From contig JBATBW010000065.1 of NCBI GenBank assembly GCA_049662565.1, positions 1-9,333 of the forward strand: a stretch of 9,333 nucleotides of DNA, read 5' to 3'. The notes beneath the pieces are model-generated. The model saw nothing but the letters and a program-made list of their open reading frames with translations. It searched no databases and had not been told where the DNA came from. This document shows, in pieces, positions 6,578 through 9,333 of the stretch. Position 1 is the stretch's first letter. Every line of letters starts with the position of its first letter. Source of the stretch: JBATBW01 sp049662565. GTDB lineage: Bacteria > Bacillota_I > Bacilli_A > Erysipelotrichales > Erysipelotrichaceae. The translations under genes and the position numbers were made by a program.

Positions 6578-7297
6578 ATGAAATTTGAATATACGAAAAA
6601 AATAATTAGTTTATTAGAAGAAGTTGAAGAAAAAAATAGCGATGCTTTAGAAGTGGCAATTGATAAGTTTGTGGAAACAATAAAAAACGACAAAATTATT
6701 CATGCTTTTGGGACAGGGCATTCGCATATGGTTGGCATTGAGTTATTTGCAAGAGCTGGTGGATTAGCCAATGTTAATGCAATGATTGATGCAGATACTA
6801 TAACAGCTATGGGTGCCCAAAGAAGTTGCGCATTAGAAAAACTATCAGGTATTGCCGATATTATCTATGATAATTATAAAATTAATCAAGGTGATATCAT
6901 GATTATTACATCTAATAGTGGAAGAAATGCAGTTCCAATCGAAATGGCGTTAAGATGTCAAAAAGAAGGAATATATGTCATTGCGATTACGAATATTTCC
7001 CAATCATTAAGTCAAGAAAGTCGTCATAGTAGTGGTAAAAGATTATTAGAATGTGCTGATTTAGTCATTGATACATTAGTTCCAAGTGGTGACGCAATGA
7101 TTAATGTTGGTAACATTAAAACCGGACCAGCTAGTAATTTAGTCGGTTTCAGCATAGTAAATACGATTACTAGCGAAGCTATTAAAAGATGCAAAGAAGA
7201 AGACATTAAAGTCATGGTTTTCCAATCACAAAATGTTGATGGATACAATAATGATGATATTTATCATAAATATGACGGTAGAATAAAACACTACTAA
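6578..7297 (+). CDS. SIS-domain phosphosugar-binding protein, COG4821/UPF0309 family
   Basis: A 239-residue cytoplasmic protein built from one SIS (sugar isomerase) domain, which binds phosphosugars in isomerases, etherases and regulators. An N-terminal helix of about 37 residues is followed by HAFGTGHSHM (42-51), where GTGHSHM is the hallmark of the UPF0309/COG4821 group, then ELFARAGGL (55-63), and the phosphate-binding SNSGRN (112-117) followed by IEMALRC. No helix-turn-helix is present, so it is not an RpiR-type regulator, and the MurQ etherase motifs are not recognised. UPF0309 members are known next to nagA in Vibrio furnissii, and here one precedes nagB, which together suggests an amino-sugar phosphate substrate; this is inference. 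Start ATG 6578 has AAAGAGG with a good spacer. The gene has its own promoter, and a weak hairpin separates it from nagB. Reaction unknown. Confidence 0.9.
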   Translation: MKFEYTKKIISLLEEVEEKNSDALEVAIDKFVETIKNDKIIHAFGTGHSHMVGIELFARAGGLANVNAMIDADTITAMGAQRSCALEKLSGIADIIYDNYKINQGDIMIITSNSGRNAVPIEMALRCQKEGIYVIAITNISQSLSQESRHSSGKRLLECADLVIDTLVPSGDAMINVGNIKTGPASNLVGFSIVNTITSEAIKRCKEEDIKVMVFQSQNVDGYNNDDIYHKYDGRIKHY

Positions 7298-7320
7298 AAC
7301 ATAGGTGTATTGTTTATTAT
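7281..7320 (+). terminator. Weak possible terminator after the SIS gene
   Basis: GAATAAAACAC (7281-7291) can pair with GTGTATTGTTT (7305-7315) with one A-A mismatch and two G-T pairs; a 13-base loop separates them, and TTATTATTTTT follows. It overlaps the SIS stop and the nagB -35. The imperfect stem suggests partial termination or attenuation at best. Confidence 0.35.
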
Positions 7321-7338
7321 TTTTAATGTATGTATAAT
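7310..7338 (+). promoter_or_regulatory. Promoter of nagB and the dehydrogenase
   Basis: TTGTTT (7310-7315), a 17-base spacer and a perfect TATAAT (7333-7338). A leader of about 20 bases carries the ribosome binding site AAGGTGG (7352-7358), 6 bases before ATG 7365. I see no GlcR/NagR-like dyad near it. Confidence 0.65.
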
Positions 7339-7364
7339 ATATAAGAAAGAGAAGGTGGATAGAT

Positions 7365-8087
7365 ATGAAAGTAATTATCACTAAGAATTATGAAGAACTA
7401 AGTAAAGAAGCATTTAAAATTATGAAAACAGTATTAACTGATAACGAAAACCCAGTTCTAGGACTAGCAACAGGATCAAGTCCAGTAGGATTATATCAAG
7501 AAATGATCAAAGATCATCAAACAAATAATACGGACTATAGTAATGTTGTAACTTTTAATTTAGATGAATATGTAGGATTAAACAAAAATCATAGTCAAAG
7601 TTATTATACATTTATGCACGAAAACCTATTTAACCATATTAATGTAAAAGAAGAAAATATTCACTTACCAAGTGGGGTTGGAAATATTGAAGAAAACGCT
7701 AAAAAGTACGAAGATGCTTTAAATAGTGTGACTTTAGATGTTCAATTATTAGGTATTGGAAGCAATGGTCATATCGGATTCAATGAACCAGGAACAAGTT
7801 TTGATTCTGTTACTCATGAAGTTACATTAAAAGAAAGCACAATTAAAGATAACTCACGTTTCTTTATTCCATTAAATGAAGAAGTTCCAACTAAAGCAAT
7901 CAGTATGGGAATTGCTTCTATTATGAAGGCAAAAAAAGTTTTGATAGTTGCAAGCGGGACAAACAAAGCTGACGCAGTATATGCAATGGTAAAAGGACCA
8001 GTATCTACGGACTGCCCTGCAAGCGTATTACAAAATCATTTAGATGTAGTTCTTGTAGTTGATGAAGCCGCAGCTGCAAAGTTATAG
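7365..8087 (+). CDS. nagB: Glucosamine-6-phosphate deaminase
   Basis: Converts glucosamine-6-phosphate to fructose-6-phosphate and ammonia, sending amino sugars into glycolysis. The 240-residue protein has the phosphate-binding LATGSSPVGLY (34-44), FNLDEY with the catalytic D67, and GIGSNGHIGFNEPG, in which N134, H136 and E141 sit where E. coli has D141, H143 and E148; Asn at the first position is usual in Gram-positive enzymes. CPASVLQNH and the C-terminal VVVDEAAA are also typical. The length fits the short Gram-positive form lacking the extended allosteric C-terminus of the 266-residue E. coli protein. It has a strong ribosome binding site and its own promoter, and Pro is almost always CCA (7 of 8), suggesting good expression. 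Its stop is one base before the start of the dehydrogenase. No nagA is present in the window. Confidence 0.97.
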   Translation: MKVIITKNYEELSKEAFKIMKTVLTDNENPVLGLATGSSPVGLYQEMIKDHQTNNTDYSNVVTFNLDEYVGLNKNHSQSYYTFMHENLFNHINVKEENIHLPSGVGNIEENAKKYEDALNSVTLDVQLLGIGSNGHIGFNEPGTSFDSVTHEVTLKESTIKDNSRFFIPLNEEVPTKAISMGIASIMKAKKVLIVASGTNKADAVYAMVKGPVSTDCPASVLQNHLDVVLVVDEAAAAKL

Positions 8088-8088
8088 T

Positions 8089-9060
8089 ATGAAATTTGGA
8101 ATAATTGGGACTAATTTTGTCTCTGAATATTTTATGGCTGGTGCCATTCAAGAATCGCGTTGTGAAGTAGTGGCTGTAGCAGGAACATCATTAGAAAAAG
8201 CGAATAAATTTGGTGATAAATATCAAATACCAACTAGACTTGATGATTATAAACAATTAGTTGGTTTAGTTGATTGCGTTTATGTTGGAGTACCAAACGC
8301 TCTTCATAAAGAAGTAAGTATGTTCTTTATGAATAATAAAATTAATGTATTTTGCGAAAAACCTATGGCATCTAATGTTCAAGAAGTAAAAGAAATGATT
8401 AAATGTGCCAAAGATAATAATGTTTATTTACATGAAGGATTAGTACCTATATACAATCCTAATTTCCATATAGTTAAAGACAATTTACCAAAAGTGGGAA
8501 AAATACATCAAGTGACTTTAAACTTCTCAAAATACTCAACTCGGTATGATGCGTATCTTCAAGGATTAAATCCAACAACATTTAGAAGTGAACTATCAAA
8601 TGGGGCTATCATGGATCTAGGAGTATATCCGATTGGAGATTGTATTGGCTGGTTTGGCGAACCAAAAGAAGTTGTAGCAAGAGCGACATTGTTAGAAACA
8701 AAAGCCGATGTATCAGGTTCATCATTATTTGTTTATGATGATTTTGTCGCAACAATATCTTATTCGAAAGCAAGTGACACTCAAATCAAGATGGAAATAA
8801 ATGGTGAACTAGGATCAATTATTATTGATCATCCAACTAAACCTGAAAGATGCATCTATATTGATCGTTTGTCTAAAGAGGAAACACTATTAACTCAACC
8901 AGTAAAAGAAAGTTTTTATTATGAAATAGCAGAAATGATTAATTGTATAGAAGATGGTCTAAATGAATCGAAACTAATGCCATTATCTTTATCATTAAGC
9001 ATTCATAATGTAATTACTAAATGTCGTAAACAAGCGGGTGTAATATTTAAAGCTGATTAA
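8089..9060 (+). CDS. Gfo/Idh/MocA-family NAD(P)-dependent oxidoreductase, substrate unknown
   Basis: A 323-residue cytoplasmic dehydrogenase of the family that oxidises or reduces hydroxyl groups of sugars, inositols and related compounds. The N-terminal Rossmann domain starts with GIIGTNFVSEYF (4-15) and ends with CEKPMA, where EKP (90-92) carries the family's catalytic Lys (K91). The C-terminal domain has GAIMDLGVYPIGD (172-184), which supplies D176 and Y180 in the substrate pocket. I placed the start at ATG 8089, directly before the dinucleotide fold; the open frame reaches TTG 8059 and ATG 8062 inside nagB, but these add about 10 unconserved residues. ATG 8089 is one base after the nagB stop and lacks a clear Shine-Dalgarno, so translation probably depends on nagB. 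The coupling points to a sugar-phosphate or amino-sugar substrate. It closes the operon before a strong terminator. Confidence 0.92.
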   Translation: MKFGIIGTNFVSEYFMAGAIQESRCEVVAVAGTSLEKANKFGDKYQIPTRLDDYKQLVGLVDCVYVGVPNALHKEVSMFFMNNKINVFCEKPMASNVQEVKEMIKCAKDNNVYLHEGLVPIYNPNFHIVKDNLPKVGKIHQVTLNFSKYSTRYDAYLQGLNPTTFRSELSNGAIMDLGVYPIGDCIGWFGEPKEVVARATLLETKADVSGSSLFVYDDFVATISYSKASDTQIKMEINGELGSIIIDHPTKPERCIYIDRLSKEETLLTQPVKESFYYEIAEMINCIEDGLNESKLMPLSLSLSIHNVITKCRKQAGVIFKAD

Positions 9061-9065
9061 CATGT

Positions 9066-9100
9066 GTCCCTAAATTATCCATATTTAGGGACTTTATTTT
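9066..9100 (+). terminator. Intrinsic terminator after the dehydrogenase
   Basis: A perfect 10-bp stem, GTCCCTAAAT (9066-9075) and ATTTAGGGAC (9083-9092), with a 7-base loop, is followed by TTTATTTTTG. It lies 6 bases after the stop and ends the nagB-dehydrogenase transcript. Confidence 0.92.
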
Positions 9101-9127
9101 TGATTACAGCATAAATTATGTTATAAT
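9100..9127 (+). promoter_or_regulatory. Promoter of the DtxR-family gene (TG-extended -10)
   Basis: TTGATT (9100-9105), a 16-base spacer and TATAAT (9122-9127) with TG one base upstream (TGTTATAAT). The -35 begins in the T run of the preceding terminator. A perfect 6-3-6 dyad, AATTAT-GTT-ATAATT (9114-9128), is centred on the start of the -10 and could be an operator, but it is purely A/T in the arms. The ribosome binding site CGGAGG ends 4 bases before ATG 9155. Confidence 0.65.
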
Positions 9128-9154
9128 TAAATCACGAAACACCACGGAGGTATT

Positions 9155-9333
9155 ATGGAAGCAATCGAATCAATGGAGAATTACTTAGAAGCAATATTAG
9201 TGATTAAAAAAAATAAAGGGAAAGTCTTTTCAATTGATGTTGCCAATTATTTAAACTTTTCAAAAGCAAGTGTCAGCATTGCGATGAAAAAATTGTTAGA
9301 CAAAAGTCTAATAATTCGTCTAAAAGATAATAC
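9155..9333 (+). CDS. DtxR/MntR-family metal-dependent transcriptional repressor, N-terminal part, cut by window end
   Basis: The first 59 residues form the winged-helix DNA-binding domain of the iron/manganese-dependent repressor family, which controls metal uptake genes. SMENYLEAILVI (6-17) is the first helix, which also supplies metal ligands; SIDVANYLNFSKASVSIAMKKLLDKSLI is the helix-turn-helix, with SKASVSIAM as recognition helix. Aligned with Bacillus MntR (D8 and E11) and DtxR (M10), the metal-selectivity position is Asn9 while Glu12 is kept. The start ATG 9155 has CGGAGG directly upstream; a later ATG at 9173 would be 22 bases from it and would remove the start of helix 1. The dimerisation and any SH3-like (FeoA) domain lie beyond the window. 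It has its own promoter and follows a strong terminator, so it starts a new unit. Confidence 0.88.
   Translation, partial: MEAIESMENYLEAILVIKKNKGKVFSIDVANYLNFSKASVSIAMKKLLDKSLIIRLKDN

Noticed and set aside
7024..7248. 74-codon open frame on the minus strand inside the SIS gene
   Set aside because: Fully antisense to a conserved SIS domain, with no start signals or recognisable motif.
8059..8088. TTG/ATG starts for the dehydrogenase inside nagB
   Set aside because: They add MMKPQLQSYS, which comes from the conserved NagB C-terminal codons in another frame and has no place ahead of the dinucleotide fold.
1..9333. Search for CRISPR arrays, insertion sequences, tRNA/rRNA, riboswitches and phage or defence genes
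   Set aside because: No spaced direct repeats, terminal inverted repeats with a transposase, cloverleaf-like tracts or long structured leaders were seen; all intergenic stretches are about 105 bases or less.

Overview
The window is AT-rich bacterial chromosome (about one third GC by eye) that uses the standard genetic code: TGA ends the MATE gene and Trp is TGG. Family versions (short NagB, AroF/AroB pair, COG4821 SIS protein, DtxR-type repressor), strong purine-rich ribosome binding sites and TG-extended -10 promoters fit a low-GC Firmicute. An Erysipelotrichia/Coprobacillaceae-like gut bacterium is my guess, but the sequence does not settle it. All genes look like intact chromosomal metabolism. 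I see no insertion sequence, phage gene, tRNA, rRNA or CRISPR array, and no gene-free stretch above 300 bases.

Layout. (1) Bases 1-1466, plus strand: the end of a shikimate operon, with the C-terminal part of DAHP synthase and then AroB. (2) Bases 1491-5059, minus strand: a compact oxidative pentose phosphate operon transcribed lactonase -> gnd -> zwf, in which each gene overlaps the next. AroB and zwf converge on one shared 14-bp hairpin that works as a terminator in both directions. (3) Bases 5127-6473, minus strand: a MATE-family exporter whose last codons form half of its own terminator. (4) Bases 6474-6577: a divergent promoter region between MATE and the next block. (5) Bases 6578-9060, plus strand: an amino-sugar-like block of COG4821 SIS protein, NagB and a Gfo/Idh/MocA dehydrogenase, closed by a strong terminator. 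(6) From 9155: the N-terminus of a DtxR/MntR-family metal-dependent repressor, cut by the window edge.

How the genes fit together. Zwf makes NADPH and 6-phosphogluconolactone, the beta-propeller protein probably opens the lactone, and Gnd gives ribulose-5-phosphate and more NADPH. The resulting pentose/tetrose phosphates feed DAHP synthase through erythrose-4-phosphate. NagB returns glucosamine-6-phosphate to fructose-6-phosphate. The SIS protein and the dehydrogenase next to it have no assigned substrate and are the best candidates for undescribed function. The most interesting points are the reduced, divergent lactonase with an apparently leaderless promoter, the SIS-NagB-dehydrogenase set without NagA, an inverted repeat covering both divergent promoters, and an Asn at the metal-selectivity position of the DtxR-type regulator. 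I did not find a clearly novel multi-gene defence or mobile system.
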